This document shows, one piece after another, positions 34,445-43,299 of a stretch of DNA of 64,000 nucleotides. Position 1 is the stretch's first letter. Every line of letters starts with the position of its first letter. The notes under the pieces were generated by a model. The model made no database searches. It was not told where the DNA came from and was given only the letters and a program-made list of their open reading frames with translations. The stretch spans positions 1 to 64,000 of the forward strand of contig NZ_PJOM01000007.1 of the NCBI RefSeq assembly GCF_002900965.1, read 5' to 3'. The position numbers were made by a program, and so were the translations under genes. The stretch is from Pseudotabrizicola formosa. Its GTDB lineage: Bacteria > Pseudomonadota > Alphaproteobacteria > Rhodobacterales > Rhodobacteraceae.

Positions 34445-35190
34445 GCCATGTGCTTGACATCCAGGGTCTGACCAAAACCTTCGGTGGGCTGACCGCCACC
34501 GACAACGTCAGCCTGACGGTGAACAGCGGTGAAATTCACGCGCTGATCGGGCCAAACGGGGCCGGCAAATCGACCCTGATCAATCAGATCTGCGGCGAGA
34601 TCCTGCCCAATGCCGGGCGCATCACGCTTGGCGGGCGCGATATCACCGCACTGGCCCCCGCCGACCGGGTGGCACTGGGGCTTGGCCGGACGTTCCAGAT
34701 CACATCACTGCTGGATGATATGACCGTGCGCGCCAATCTTGGCATGGCGGTGCAGGCGCGCGCGGGTGGCAATTTCCGCATCTTCGACCGTGCCGCCAGC
34801 CGCGCCGCCGTCTGGGATGAAGTGGATCAAAGCCTGTCGGGGTCTGCGCTGGCCGTTCGCGCCGATGTGCCTGTGGCAGACCTCGCCCATGGCGAAAAAA
34901 AGCAGCTCGAACTGCTGATGGCCCTGTCACAACGGCCGCGGCTTTTGTTGCTGGACGAGCCGATGGCCGGTCTGGGCCATGTGGAAAGCCAGCAGATGAT
35001 CGACGCCTTGCGCGCCGCGCGCAAGGATTGCGCGATCCTCCTGGTGGAACATGACATGGAGGCGGTCTTTGCGCTGGCCGACCGGATCACGGTGCTGGTC
35101 TATGGCCGGGTGATTGCGGCGGGGTCTGCCGAGGACATCCGCGCCAACCCGGACGTACGCGAAGCCTATCTGGGAGAGGAGGACGCCTGA
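34441..35190 (+). CDS. livG: Branched-chain-type ABC importer ATPase (LivG family)
   Basis: The 249-residue ATPase has GPNGAGKSTLINQICGE (Walker A), GLGRTFQITSLLDDMTV (the TFQ block typical of LivG), VADLAHGEKKQLELLMALSQ (a signature with AHGEKK replacing LSGG, common in this family) and LLLLDEPMAGLG. The ATG at 34441 overlaps the LivM stop; a longer in-frame extension is only a shadow of livM. Confidence 0.93.
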   Translation: MSHVLDIQGLTKTFGGLTATDNVSLTVNSGEIHALIGPNGAGKSTLINQICGEILPNAGRITLGGRDITALAPADRVALGLGRTFQITSLLDDMTVRANLGMAVQARAGGNFRIFDRAASRAAVWDEVDQSLSGSALAVRADVPVADLAHGEKKQLELLMALSQRPRLLLLDEPMAGLGHVESQQMIDALRAARKDCAILLVEHDMEAVFALADRITVLVYGRVIAAGSAEDIRANPDVREAYLGEEDA

Positions 35191-35891
35191 TGCTTTCCGT
35201 ACAGAATCTTCAGGCCGGTTACGGTGCGTCACAGGTGCTGTTCGACATTTCGCTGAGCATCAAGGAAGGTGAAGTTGTTACCCTGATGGGCCGCAACGGC
35301 ATGGGCAAGACCACCACCGTGCGCACCATCATGGGCCTTCTGCCGCCGCGCGGCGGGGCGGTCGAATACGACGGCCAGGCCATCGGCGGCCTTGCGCCGG
35401 AAAAGGTGGCGCGGCTGGGGTTTGGTCTGGTGCCCGAGGGGCGACAGGTGTTTCCCACGCTGACGGTTCGTGAAAATCTTGTGGCCACGGCCGCCAACCG
35501 GCTCGGAGCCAAATCGCCCTGGACGCTGGCGCGGATCTATGACCTGTTTCCGCGCCTTGGCGAGCGGGCCGGGCAGATGGCGAGTACGCTCTCGGGCGGC
35601 GAACAGCAGATGCTGGCCGTGGGCCGCGCATTGATGACCAACCCGCGCCTTCTGATCCTGGATGAGGCGACCGAGGGGCTGGCCCCGGTGATCCGGTCGG
35701 AAATCTGGCAGGTGGTTGAAAGGCTGAAGCGCGATGGCCAGTCGATCTTGCTGATCGACAAGACATTCTCGGTGCTGAAGCGGCTGGCTGACCGGCATTT
35801 CATCCTGGAAAAGGGCACGACCGTCTGGACCGGCACCAGTGACGAGCTGACCCGCGATCAGGCGCGGGTGCAAGCCTGGGTCGGCATCTGA
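35190..35891 (+). CDS. livF: Branched-chain-type ABC importer ATPase (LivF family)
   Basis: The 233-residue ATPase has GRNGMGKTTTVRTIMGL (Walker A), GLVPEGRQVFPTLTVRENL (diagnostic for LivF), STLSGGEQQMLAVGRALM and LLILDEATEGLAPVI. It overlaps livG and the next gene by one base each (TGATG). It completes the five-part importer encoded from 31324. Confidence 0.94.
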   Translation: MLSVQNLQAGYGASQVLFDISLSIKEGEVVTLMGRNGMGKTTTVRTIMGLLPPRGGAVEYDGQAIGGLAPEKVARLGFGLVPEGRQVFPTLTVRENLVATAANRLGAKSPWTLARIYDLFPRLGERAGQMASTLSGGEQQMLAVGRALMTNPRLLILDEATEGLAPVIRSEIWQVVERLKRDGQSILLIDKTFSVLKRLADRHFILEKGTTVWTGTSDELTRDQARVQAWVGI

Positions 35892-36664
35892 TGCGGCTGG
35901 TGCTCATCGGTTGGGGGGCGATCGGGCGCGAGGTATCGCGGCTTTTGGTTGCACGTGGCGCGGCGGTGTCCCTTGTCGCACTGGGCCTGCGTGAGGCGCG
36001 CGCGCTGCCCTATCCGGTGATCACCGACCCTGGCGCACTTGCCGCCCAAGCGCCAGATCTGGTGGTAGAGGTCGCAGGGCGCGCCGCCGTGCTGCCCTGG
36101 GGCCGTGCTGCGCTGATGGCAGGAGCGGATTTCGTGCCGGCCTCGACATCTGCCTTTGCCGAGGCGGGCGTGCTGGAGCAGTTGGTCGATTGTGCCCGCA
36201 GGGCCGGCCGTCAGGTGTTGATCCCGCCCGGTGCCCTTGGCGGGATAGACGCACTGTCGGCGGCGGCGCGAATGCCGCTTGCGCGGGTGGTGCATGAGGT
36301 GACCAAACCCCCCCGCGCCTGGACCGGTACGCAGGCCGAAACGCTGTGTGCGCTTGGCAGTCTGACCGCTCCGTACTGCTTTTTCGAGGGCACGGCAGTC
36401 GAGGCGGCCCAGCACTTTCCGCAAAATGCCAATGTGGCCATGATCACGGCACTGGCCGGACTCGGGCCAGCGACCGTGCTGCGCATGATCGCCGACCCCG
36501 CAGCATCCACAAACCGCCACCGCGTTGTGGCAGAGGGCGACTTTGGCCGGATGGAGGTGGTGCTGGAAAATGCCGCCCTCGCCCAGAACCCAAAATCTTC
36601 CGCCCTCACCGCGCTGTCGCTGGTGCGGTTGATAGAGAACCGCGTAAACCCTCTGGTGATCTGA
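35891..36664 (+). CDS. Aspartate dehydrogenase-like protein (NadX/DUF108 family)
   Basis: The 257-residue protein has an N-terminal Rossmann motif (RLVLIGWGAIGREVSRLL) and the aspartate-dehydrogenase domain (DFVPASTSAFAEAGVLEQL, IPPGALGGIDALSAAA, TGTQAETLCALGSL, NANVAMITALAGLGPATVLR, plus an active-site His within NRHRVVAEGDFG). Known members oxidise L-aspartate to iminoaspartate. It is fused into a catabolic operon by 1-base overlaps on both sides, far from NAD-biosynthesis genes. It may instead act on an amino- or imino-acid ring-fission intermediate; that substrate is inferred, not shown. Confidence 0.88.
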   Translation: MRLVLIGWGAIGREVSRLLVARGAAVSLVALGLREARALPYPVITDPGALAAQAPDLVVEVAGRAAVLPWGRAALMAGADFVPASTSAFAEAGVLEQLVDCARRAGRQVLIPPGALGGIDALSAAARMPLARVVHEVTKPPRAWTGTQAETLCALGSLTAPYCFFEGTAVEAAQHFPQNANVAMITALAGLGPATVLRMIADPAASTNRHRVVAEGDFGRMEVVLENAALAQNPKSSALTALSLVRLIENRVNPLVI

Positions 36665-37509
36665 TGCTTGATGCTGACCTGCCCCGTGCTCGGCTCGATG
36701 CCGATTACACCGCCCGCGCCACCGTGACAGAAGCGGAGTTCGCCCGCATTCTTGGAGCGTATCAGACCTTGTCCGATGCGGCGCATGACCTGCCCGGCAC
36801 CCGCGCAGGGCTGACATTCTGTGAAGAGACGAGGTTGCAACTGGACTTGTTCGGCACGGCACCGGGAGAGCTGCGCCCCTTGGTGATCTTCATTCACGGT
36901 GGGTATTGGCGGGCGCTGTCGCGGGCACAATCGGCCTTTGCCGCGCCGATGCTGGCAGAACAGGGCATTGCACTGGCAGTGCCGGATTATCGTCTGGCTC
37001 CGGCGGCCAGCATGACCGAGATCATCACCGACTGTCGCCGCGCGCTGGCTTGGTTGTGGCACAATGCCGAAGATCTGGGCGTCGATCGCAGCCGCATCAC
37101 GGTGACCGGATCATCCGCCGGTGGCCATCTGGCGGCAGCGATGGCCCAGCCCGGATGGCAGGCGGCGATGGGCCTGCCCGACCAGCCGCTGCACGCCTGT
37201 CTGCCGGTGTCGGGCCTGTTCGATCTTGCGCCGCTGGCGGCCAGCCATGTGCAGGACTGGATGCGTTTCACTCCGGATGAAACTGCCCAAAGCCCGTTGA
37301 ACCACCCGGCCATCGGGTTGCGCGGCGCGCTCGCCCTTGCCGCGGACAGCGGGGAATCCGCAGGCTTTCACCGCCAGACCGAGGCCTATGCGGCAGTCAG
37401 CGGCTGGCCCGTAGACCGGATCGCCGGACGCAACCATTTCGATGTGATCCTCGACCTGACCGATCCGGAAAGCACCCTGTCGCGCCGCCTGCTGGAGCTT
37501 GCGCGCTGA
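36664..37509 (+). CDS. Alpha/beta hydrolase, kynurenine formamidase-like
   Basis: The 281-residue hydrolase has the arylformamidase signatures IFIHGGYWRALSRAQSAFAA and the nucleophile elbow VTGSSAGGHLAAAM, with the catalytic His in AGRNHFDVILDL. The ATG at 36664 overlaps the previous stop by one base (TGATG) and fits the family length; a longer frame is a shadow of the upstream gene. With 3-hydroxyanthranilate dioxygenase in the operon, hydrolysis of N-formylkynurenine or a related amide is a sensible guess. It is the last gene of the importer operon. Confidence 0.88.
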   Translation: MLDADLPRARLDADYTARATVTEAEFARILGAYQTLSDAAHDLPGTRAGLTFCEETRLQLDLFGTAPGELRPLVIFIHGGYWRALSRAQSAFAAPMLAEQGIALAVPDYRLAPAASMTEIITDCRRALAWLWHNAEDLGVDRSRITVTGSSAGGHLAAAMAQPGWQAAMGLPDQPLHACLPVSGLFDLAPLAASHVQDWMRFTPDETAQSPLNHPAIGLRGALALAADSGESAGFHRQTEAYAAVSGWPVDRIAGRNHFDVILDLTDPESTLSRRLLELAR

Positions 37510-37687
37510 AGGTCTGTCGCGGAACCGGAAAGTGGCCGTGGAAAACGCCGCCCGCAGACCGCGAAGAGGCCATGGATCAATCTCTGCTTGAGAAGGCAGG
37601 TAAAGAGGCCAACGCTCATGGATGCGCCGCCACCGGCGCTTCAGCCTTTTGCGTGGTGACAGAGCCAGCATTGCACCGCTGATTTCA
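37510..37687. other. Gap after the aromatic island
   Basis: Between the hydrolase stop and the treZ promoter I see no convincing gene. GGTCTG (37512-37517) and CAGACC (37545-37550) could form a weak hairpin. The rest of the 359-base gap (to 37868) holds the stress-type promoter and the treZ leader. Confidence 0.4.
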
Positions 37688-37713
37688 GGAACCTTTGCCG
37701 TCTTGGACGGGTT
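37688..37713 (+). promoter_or_regulatory. EcfG-type promoter candidate upstream of treZ
   Basis: GGAAC (37688-37692) and GGTT (37710-37713) are 17 bases apart. Alphaproteobacterial EcfG promoters read GGAAC-N16/17-CGTT, so spacing is allowed and one -10 base differs. It is weaker than the N16 sites at 44648 and 62821. Confidence 0.45.
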
Positions 37714-37868
37714 GATTTTGCATCATCAAGCCTGTGACCAAGCCGAAAGGGATGATCTGTGTCCATCCGCCTGCCAACCAAGCGACCTATCAAAACCGGT
37801 CAAGTTTCGCCCAAGCCAATACCCGCCGACGGATCAGACGTCGAAGATCCGGGCAGGTCGGCGCAGCT

Positions 37869-39644
37869 ATGACGGGGGCACAACGCGCATACCGCAAAAG
37901 CTGGGGTGCGGAACTGGTTGAGGGCGGGGTCTCCTTTCGTCTCTGGGCCCCGTCACAAAGCCGGTTGACGCTGCGATGTGACGGGCAGGACCACCCGATG
38001 ACGCCAGAAGGCGACGGCTGGTTTGTGCTGACCGTTCCCGGCATCGGTGCGGGGGCGCAATATGGGTTCGTTCTGGAAGACGGGCGCATGGTGCCCGATC
38101 CTGCCGCCCGCGCGCAGGCAGGTGACGTACATGGCCCGTCTGTGGTGACAGATCCACGCGCCTTTGCGTGGTCGCCTTGGCAGGGCCGCCGCTGGCACGA
38201 GGCCGTGATCCTGGAGCTGCACGTCGGAACCTTCACGGCGGAGGGCACCTTTCGTGCCGCGATCGAAAAGCTGCCACATCTGGTCGAAACCGGCATTACC
38301 GCCATTGAGATTATGCCAGTGGCGCAATTCGCCGGTAACCGGGGCTGGGGCTATGATGGGGTTTTGCCCTATGCGCCCCACACCGCCTACGGCAGCCCCG
38401 ATGATCTGAAAGCGTTGATCGATGCCTGTCACCAGCATGGTCTGATGGTGCTGCTGGACGTGGTTTATAACCATTTCGGACCGGAAGGCAGCTATCTGTC
38501 CACCTACGCACCCGACTTTTTCAATGCCGGCCGCCACACGCCCTGGGGCGATGCCATAGCCTTTACCCGCGACCCGGTACGTCAGTTCTTCATAGAAAAC
38601 GCCCTGTACTGGATGGAAGAATTCCACCTGGACGGGCTGCGTCTGGACGCGGTGGATCACCTGTACGACACGTCGGACCCCGAGATACTGGTCGACATTG
38701 CACAAGCGGTGCGCGCGCGGTTTCCCCATGCTCATCTGACCACCGAGGACAACCGTAACATCACCCATCTGCACCAGCGGGACGGCGAAGGCCGACCACA
38801 GCTTTATACGGCAGAATGGAATGACGACTTTCACAACGTTGCCCATGTCATCGCAACCCACGAGAGCGAGGGGTACTATACGGATTTCGTCGAGGATCGC
38901 TGGACCCTGTTTGCCCGCGCGCTGGCGCAGGGCTTTGCCTGGCAGGGTGAGGTGATGCCAAGCAGCGGCGTGGCGCACGGAGAGCCTTCGGCCCATCTGC
39001 CCCCGTTGGCCTTCGTTGATTTTCTTCAAAACCATGACCAGATCGGCAATCGCGCCTATGGCGAGCGGCTGCTGGCACTGTCGTCGTCGGACATGGTGCG
39101 GGCGTTGATGACGATCCACCTGCTGTCGCCCCATGTGCCTTTGCTGTTTATGGGAGAAGAATTTGGCGCGACCCAGCCCTTTGCCTTTTTCACCGATTTT
39201 CACGGTGATCAGGCAGAGGCGGTGCGAGGGGGGCGGCGGGAGGAGTTTGCCAGCTTTGCTGCCTTCAGGAAGAAGGAGATGCGGCGTACCATTCCTGACC
39301 CGAACGATCCGGCCACCTTTGCCGCCTCGCGTATCGACTGGAACCAGGCCGCATCGCACGCAGGGCGCGACTGGCTGGCCTTTACGCGTGGGTTACTGAA
39401 CCTGCGACGGATTTGGGTCATGCCGCATCTGGCGGGGGCAAAGGGGCACGCGGGGCAGGTTCTGATGGCAGAGGATGGGCTGGTCGCGGTGGACTGGCAG
39501 CTGGACGGGATGCGCCTGCAATTGCGGGCCAACCTTTCCAACGACTCCGCAGATCTGCCACCGGCAACAGGCACCTGTTTCATAGGACAACCCGGGGCGC
39601 TTGCGGCCCTGCATGTCGCCGTCTGGGCGGAGCCTTCTTCATGA
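37869..39644 (+). CDS. treZ: Malto-oligosyltrehalose trehalohydrolase
   Basis: The 591-residue GH13 enzyme has an N-terminal carbohydrate-binding domain (GGVSFRLWAPSQSRLTLRCD) and the catalytic barrel with MPVAQFAGNRGWGYDGVLPY, LLDVVYNHFGPEGSYL, GLRLDAVDHLYDT (nucleophile Asp), HLTTEDNRN (acid Glu) and FLQNHDQIGNRAYGERL. It releases trehalose from maltooligosyl-trehalose made by TreY. Neither treY nor glgX is in the window. The ATG at 37869 gives the usual N-terminus; a GTG at 37734 would add 45 basic residues of unlikely coding character. It is probably stress-induced, given the promoter above. Confidence 0.93.
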   Translation: MTGAQRAYRKSWGAELVEGGVSFRLWAPSQSRLTLRCDGQDHPMTPEGDGWFVLTVPGIGAGAQYGFVLEDGRMVPDPAARAQAGDVHGPSVVTDPRAFAWSPWQGRRWHEAVILELHVGTFTAEGTFRAAIEKLPHLVETGITAIEIMPVAQFAGNRGWGYDGVLPYAPHTAYGSPDDLKALIDACHQHGLMVLLDVVYNHFGPEGSYLSTYAPDFFNAGRHTPWGDAIAFTRDPVRQFFIENALYWMEEFHLDGLRLDAVDHLYDTSDPEILVDIAQAVRARFPHAHLTTEDNRNITHLHQRDGEGRPQLYTAEWNDDFHNVAHVIATHESEGYYTDFVEDRWTLFARALAQGFAWQGEVMPSSGVAHGEPSAHLPPLAFVDFLQNHDQIGNRAYGERLLALSSSDMVRALMTIHLLSPHVPLLFMGEEFGATQPFAFFTDFHGDQAEAVRGGRREEFASFAAFRKKEMRRTIPDPNDPATFAASRIDWNQAASHAGRDWLAFTRGLLNLRRIWVMPHLAGAKGHAGQVLMAEDGLVAVDWQLDGMRLQLRANLSNDSADLPPATGTCFIGQPGALAALHVAVWAEPSS

Positions 39645-39831
39645 GTCCAAGCGCGTACCCGACCCTATGACATTCAGTCTGTACTAAGGAGCCTGATGCA
39701 GGCAGCAGCGGCAGACAGCTGTGCACGGGCGACAGACTGGACAGAGCGAGCGCACAGATCTGAAGCGGCGGATCGAGGATGGCATAGGCCCAATCGGGCC
39801 AAAACAATTCACCTCTACCTGAACAGGGCGG

Positions 39832-39966
39832 TCACTCTGTCACCGCATAGGGCGGTGTCTGTGGGCCACTGTCCTCCCCCTGAGCGTCCTGACGTGTGCC
39901 TGCGATCATGTACAAAAGCAGAGCAGCCAGAACCACGAGGAGAATGACAGAAGGTGCGAGGCGCAT
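39832..39966 (-). CDS. Small single-span membrane protein (44 aa) downstream of the PQQ dehydrogenase
   Basis: An overlooked 44-residue ORF starts MRLAPSVILLVVLAALLLYM and continues with a polar tail rich in Gln, Asp, Glu and Pro (47 residues if the ATG at 39975 is used). AAAGGA lies about nine bases before the ATG at 39966, which favours that start. It reads as one N-in transmembrane helix with a periplasmic tail. It is 40 bases downstream of the PQQ dehydrogenase stop, on the same strand, so likely co-transcribed and possibly an accessory subunit. The rest of the 370-base gap (39645-39831) shows only the short hairpin GGCCC-AATC-GGGCC at 39787-39800. Confidence 0.6.
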   Translation of the reverse strand: MRLAPSVILLVVLAALLLYMIAGTRQDAQGEDSGPQTPPYAVTE

Positions 39967-40015
39967 GGGACTCATCCTTTGTGTTCATGTTTGCGGGACT
40001 GACCCTGCATATGGA

Positions 40016-42373
40016 CTATTCGGGCAGAGCATAGGCCAATATGTAATCACCCGGGTCGGTCCCGACCGATCCGTGCCCGCCAGCGACCATCACCAGATAT
40101 TGGCGACCGTCCTGTTCATAGGTCATTGGCGTTGACTGACCGCCCGCAGGCAGCCGGGCGCGCCAGATTTCATCGCCAGTGGTCAGGTCGTAACCGCGCA
40201 GGTAATTGTCAACCGTTGCACCCAGAAAGGCCATTCCGCCGCCGGTGATGATCGGACCACCGATGCCTGGCACCCCCAGCTCGAACGGCAGTGGCAGCGG
40301 GGTCATGTCGCGCACTGTGCCATTCTTGTGCTGCCATAGGGTTTCGCCGGTGCGCAGGTCCACCCCTGCGACATATCCCCATGGCGGTGCCGCGCACGGC
40401 ACCTGCAGCGGCCCCAGAAACGGACCCATGACCACACCATAGGGCGCACCCTCATTGCGGTTCAGACCCTGTTCGCTGGCGGTTTCGCCCTCCACCGGGT
40501 CTGGAATCTGATCGCGCGGCACAAGGCGTACGGTAAAGGGCAGATAGGTTGGCATGCCAAACACCACCTGCCGTACCGGGTCCACCGCGACCGACCCCCA
40601 GTTGAACACCCCGAAGTTACCAGGATGAACGATGGTTCCATTCAGCGACGGCGGGGTATAGCGGCCCTCGTAGTTCAATCGGTGGAGTTGGATACGGCAG
40701 GCCAGCTGATCCAGCATCGTGATGCCCCACATATCCGCGCCGGTCAGCGGATCGGGCATGAAGGTCAGCGCCGAAACCGGCTGTGTCGGGGCGGTGAAAT
40801 CCTCGGGGATCGCGCCGCCCGGCGCGGGAACCTCGGTCACATCTATCAGTGGCGTGCCGGTGCGGCGATCAAGAACATAGATGTCACCCTGTTTGGTGGG
40901 CTGGACCAGCGCCGGAATGTCAGTGCCATCGGATTGCGTCAGATCAACCAGCACCGGCTGCGCGGGCACGTCCATATCCCAAAGATCATGGTGTACGGTC
41001 TGGAACACCCATTCGCGCTGCCCGGTGGCGACATCCAGCGCGACCACCGACGAAGAATGCTCTTCAACCGCGGGGCTGCGGCCCATCCCCAGTTGATCGG
41101 GTACCTGATTGCCGAGCGGAATATAGACCAGCCCCAGCGCCTCATCGACGGAAAAGATCGACCAGCTGTTGGGCGAGTTCGCGCTGTAGGTTTCGCCCCC
41201 GGCTATGTCGATCGGCTCGGTCTGATCCGGGTTGCCGGCATCCCAGTTCCAGATCAGTTCGCCGGTATCAATGTCGAAGGCGCGGATCACGCCCGATTGC
41301 GAATAGATCGAGAAATTGTCATTCACCGCCCCGCCGATGATGATCCGGCCGTCAACGGCGACGGGTGGCGAGGTGGAATAGTAATAGCCTGCCGGATTGT
41401 AGGGCATCCCGGCTTCCAGAGGCAGTTCACCGTCATCCGCGAAAAACGTGCAGCGCGCGCCGGTGTCTGCGTCCAATGCGATCAGCCGGGCGTCTGCCGT
41501 CGGCATATAGACCCGCCGCGCGCAAAGCCCGTCATCCGTCGCGCCGGCCGGGCTTTCCCAATAGGTCACGCCCCGGCAGGTCTGATGCTGGCGGTCCGGG
41601 TTCATCCCGGAATTGGCGTCATAACGCCAGCGCTCTTGCCCCGTCGCCGCATCAAGTGAAATGGCGATGTTGTGGGGGGTGCAGACATACAGGCTGTCGC
41701 CAACCTTGAGCGGCGTCACCTGATAGGTGGTTTCGGTCACATCTTCGGGCAACTTTACATCGCCTGTCTGATAGGTCCATTCCAGTTCCAAAGCGTTCAC
41801 ATTGGCCGGGGTAATCTGGTCGAGCGGCGAATAGCGCTGGCCGTACTGGGTGCGCCCGTACTGGTGCCATTCGCCATCCGGGAAATCTGCACCCATCGCG
41901 GGATCGGCGTTTACAACCTGATCGGGCAGTCGTCCGGCCAGATCATGCGGGTCCTGAAACATCGCGTAAACCGCCACGCCAACGCAGACCAGAGAGGAGA
42001 CCGCAACCGGCAGGGCGGGCGGCCCGCTGCGGATAGGGGCCGGGCTGTTCGGGGCGAAGCCACGCCGGTCTGCCCCCCGCGCCGTTGGCACCAGCAGCAA
42101 AAGACCCAAAATGACGATGATGCCGCCGCGTGGGGCCAGCTGCCACCAGTCAAAGCCAACCTCCCACAGGGCCCAGCCCAGCGTGCCGACCATCAGCGCC
42201 GCGTAGACCCATGTTGCCAGCGGGTTGCGCGTCCGGATCAGCCAGGCAGTCATCAGCAGGACCAGCCCTGCGATGAGATAGTACCAGCTGCCCCCTAAAA
42301 CAGCCAACCACCCCCCTGCTGCCGCCAGCACACCCCCTAACAAGGCAAACACAATCACCGTCAGTAGTTTCAT
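40016..42373 (-). CDS. gcd: Membrane-bound PQQ-dependent dehydrogenase, glucose/quinate/shikimate family
   Basis: The 785-residue protein has about five N-terminal membrane helices (residues 1-130, starting MKLLTVIVFALLGGVLAAAG) and a periplasmic eight-bladed PQQ propeller with the usual blocks (EWHQYGRTQYGQRYSPLDQI, WRYDANSGMNPDRQHQTCRG, NSWSIFSVDEALGLVYIPLG, YVLDRRTGTPLIDVTEVPAP). Such enzymes oxidise sugars or cyclic polyols in the periplasm and pass electrons to ubiquinone. The ATG at 42373 gives the standard membrane N-terminus. Glucose versus quinate specificity cannot be read. An EcfG-like promoter lies 44 bases upstream, implying stress control. Confidence 0.93.
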   Translation of the reverse strand: MKLLTVIVFALLGGVLAAAGGWLAVLGGSWYYLIAGLVLLMTAWLIRTRNPLATWVYAALMVGTLGWALWEVGFDWWQLAPRGGIIVILGLLLLVPTARGADRRGFAPNSPAPIRSGPPALPVAVSSLVCVGVAVYAMFQDPHDLAGRLPDQVVNADPAMGADFPDGEWHQYGRTQYGQRYSPLDQITPANVNALELEWTYQTGDVKLPEDVTETTYQVTPLKVGDSLYVCTPHNIAISLDAATGQERWRYDANSGMNPDRQHQTCRGVTYWESPAGATDDGLCARRVYMPTADARLIALDADTGARCTFFADDGELPLEAGMPYNPAGYYYSTSPPVAVDGRIIIGGAVNDNFSIYSQSGVIRAFDIDTGELIWNWDAGNPDQTEPIDIAGGETYSANSPNSWSIFSVDEALGLVYIPLGNQVPDQLGMGRSPAVEEHSSSVVALDVATGQREWVFQTVHHDLWDMDVPAQPVLVDLTQSDGTDIPALVQPTKQGDIYVLDRRTGTPLIDVTEVPAPGGAIPEDFTAPTQPVSALTFMPDPLTGADMWGITMLDQLACRIQLHRLNYEGRYTPPSLNGTIVHPGNFGVFNWGSVAVDPVRQVVFGMPTYLPFTVRLVPRDQIPDPVEGETASEQGLNRNEGAPYGVVMGPFLGPLQVPCAAPPWGYVAGVDLRTGETLWQHKNGTVRDMTPLPLPFELGVPGIGGPIITGGGMAFLGATVDNYLRGYDLTTGDEIWRARLPAGGQSTPMTYEQDGRQYLVMVAGGHGSVGTDPGDYILAYALPE

Positions 42374-42416
42374 TGTGGAACGTCCCCCGTGCCGCTTCTG
42401 AAATCCCTGCATTGTG

Positions 42417-42441
42417 AACCGTTCGGGCGAGAGAATGTTCC
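42417..42441 (-). promoter_or_regulatory. EcfG-type promoter candidate for the PQQ dehydrogenase
   Basis: On the minus strand GGAAC (42441-42437) is followed after 16 bases by GGTT (42420-42417), about 44 bases before the start codon. This matches the general-stress promoter GGAAC-N16/17-CGTT with one mismatch. Confidence 0.6.
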
Positions 42442-42544
42442 CTGACAATCAATGCGGCCGCAATATGTCGGGTGACACCGCAGAGATCATGGTAGCACAG
42501 CGTCAGAGTAACGCCTGAGCCGGACAGAAACGGCATCCACGAGA

Positions 42545-42574
42545 AAGGCGCGCAGCGGTCAAGCTGCGCGCCTT
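42545..42574. repeat. Perfect 12-bp hairpin
   Basis: AAGGCGCGCAGC (42545-42556) pairs perfectly with GCTGCGCGCCTT (42563-42574) around GGTCAA. It lies between the dehydrogenase promoter and the broken secreted-protein gene. No run of T follows on either strand beyond TTTCTCG on the minus strand. It may be a terminator or a recombination scar. Confidence 0.55.
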
Positions 42575-42600
42575 GCCCTGTAAGATCGGCGGGTTTTGCA

Positions 42601-42867
42601 TTTCCGCTGATCATCGCCCTTGGCACCAGCACCGCCGTTTTTGCGCAGGACGCCACGAGCGGAACAGGTACCGGCATGGGTGCCACCGGCACGCCACTTG
42701 ATAGGAGCGACACCATCGATGGAGCCGCCGGAACGGAAACGACCGCCGATGGGACGGGTACGATCACGGGCTCCGGTACAGATGGCACGGCATCCGGAAC
42801 CAGCGATGCGATGCTGAGCGCTTCGGCAAACGTCAGCCAGATCTGCGCTGTCGTTTCAGATCTCTGA
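42601..42867 (+). pseudogene. Remnant of a small secreted Gly/Thr/Ser-rich protein lacking a start codon
   Basis: The frame reads FPLIIALGTSTAVFAQ, the core and cleavage region of a signal peptide, then about 70 low-complexity residues (ATSGTGTGMGATGTPLD, GTETTADGTGTITGSG) and ends SQICAVVSDL at a TGA. Upstream in frame there is no ATG, GTG or TTG before a stop at 42493, so the N-terminus seems lost; a rare start or an assembly error is possible. A good terminator follows at 42902-42936, suggesting it was once a transcribed gene. No family recognised. Confidence 0.45.
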
Positions 42868-42901
42868 CACCAGACCGAGACTGGCAAATCAGAAACCGGC
42901 A

Positions 42902-42936
42902 GCCGGGGCAGGACCGCATCATGCCCCGGCCTTTTC
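42902..42936 (+). terminator. Intrinsic terminator
   Basis: GCCGGGGCA (42902-42910) pairs with TGCCCCGGC (42922-42930), followed by CTTTTCTGG. It ends whatever transcript covers the secreted-protein remnant and insulates the next gene. Confidence 0.75.
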
Positions 42937-42990
42937 TGGCGAACGGCACCGTATCGCTGAACAATGATCATCTGACGGCAGGAGCATCCG

Positions 42991-43299
42991 ATGCCACAAG
43001 GGGACAAATCCAAATATACGGACAAACAAAAACGCAAGGCCGAACATATTGCGGACAGCTACGAAGAGCGGGGCGTCGATAAGGAAGAGGCGGAACAGCG
43101 TGCCTGGGCCACTGTCAACAAGGACGACGGCGGCGGCAACAAAAGTTGCTCCGGACGCGGAACCCACACTGGAAACCCGGCCGCAAAAAAGGGCGGCGAA
43201 AAGGGTGGTGAGGCCTCTGCTGCACGGCCGGCCGAAGAACGCTCCAAATCCGCGCAAAAAGCGGCTGAAACGCGAAAGAGGAATGAAAGCGGCGGCTGA
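42991..43299 (+). CDS. Plasmid stabilization-like small basic protein
   Basis: The 102-residue, highly charged protein (KSKYTDKQKRKAEHIADSYE, then GVDKEEAEQRAWATVNKDDG, and a Lys/Ala/Gly-rich tail) matches proteins often annotated as plasmid stabilization protein. The function is not established; N-terminal helix pairs and a disordered tail are what can be seen. ACGGCAGGAGCATCC gives a ribosome site. It stands alone between a terminator and the convergent topoisomerase gene. A short stretch after it (43300-43474) has no gene I can support. Confidence 0.75.
   Translation: MPQGDKSKYTDKQKRKAEHIADSYEERGVDKEEAEQRAWATVNKDDGGGNKSCSGRGTHTGNPAAKKGGEKGGEASAARPAEERSKSAQKAAETRKRNESGG

Noticed and set aside
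37953-39359. 468-residue open frame on the minus strand
   Set aside because: It is the antisense shadow of treZ, which has all its catalytic motifs on the plus strand.
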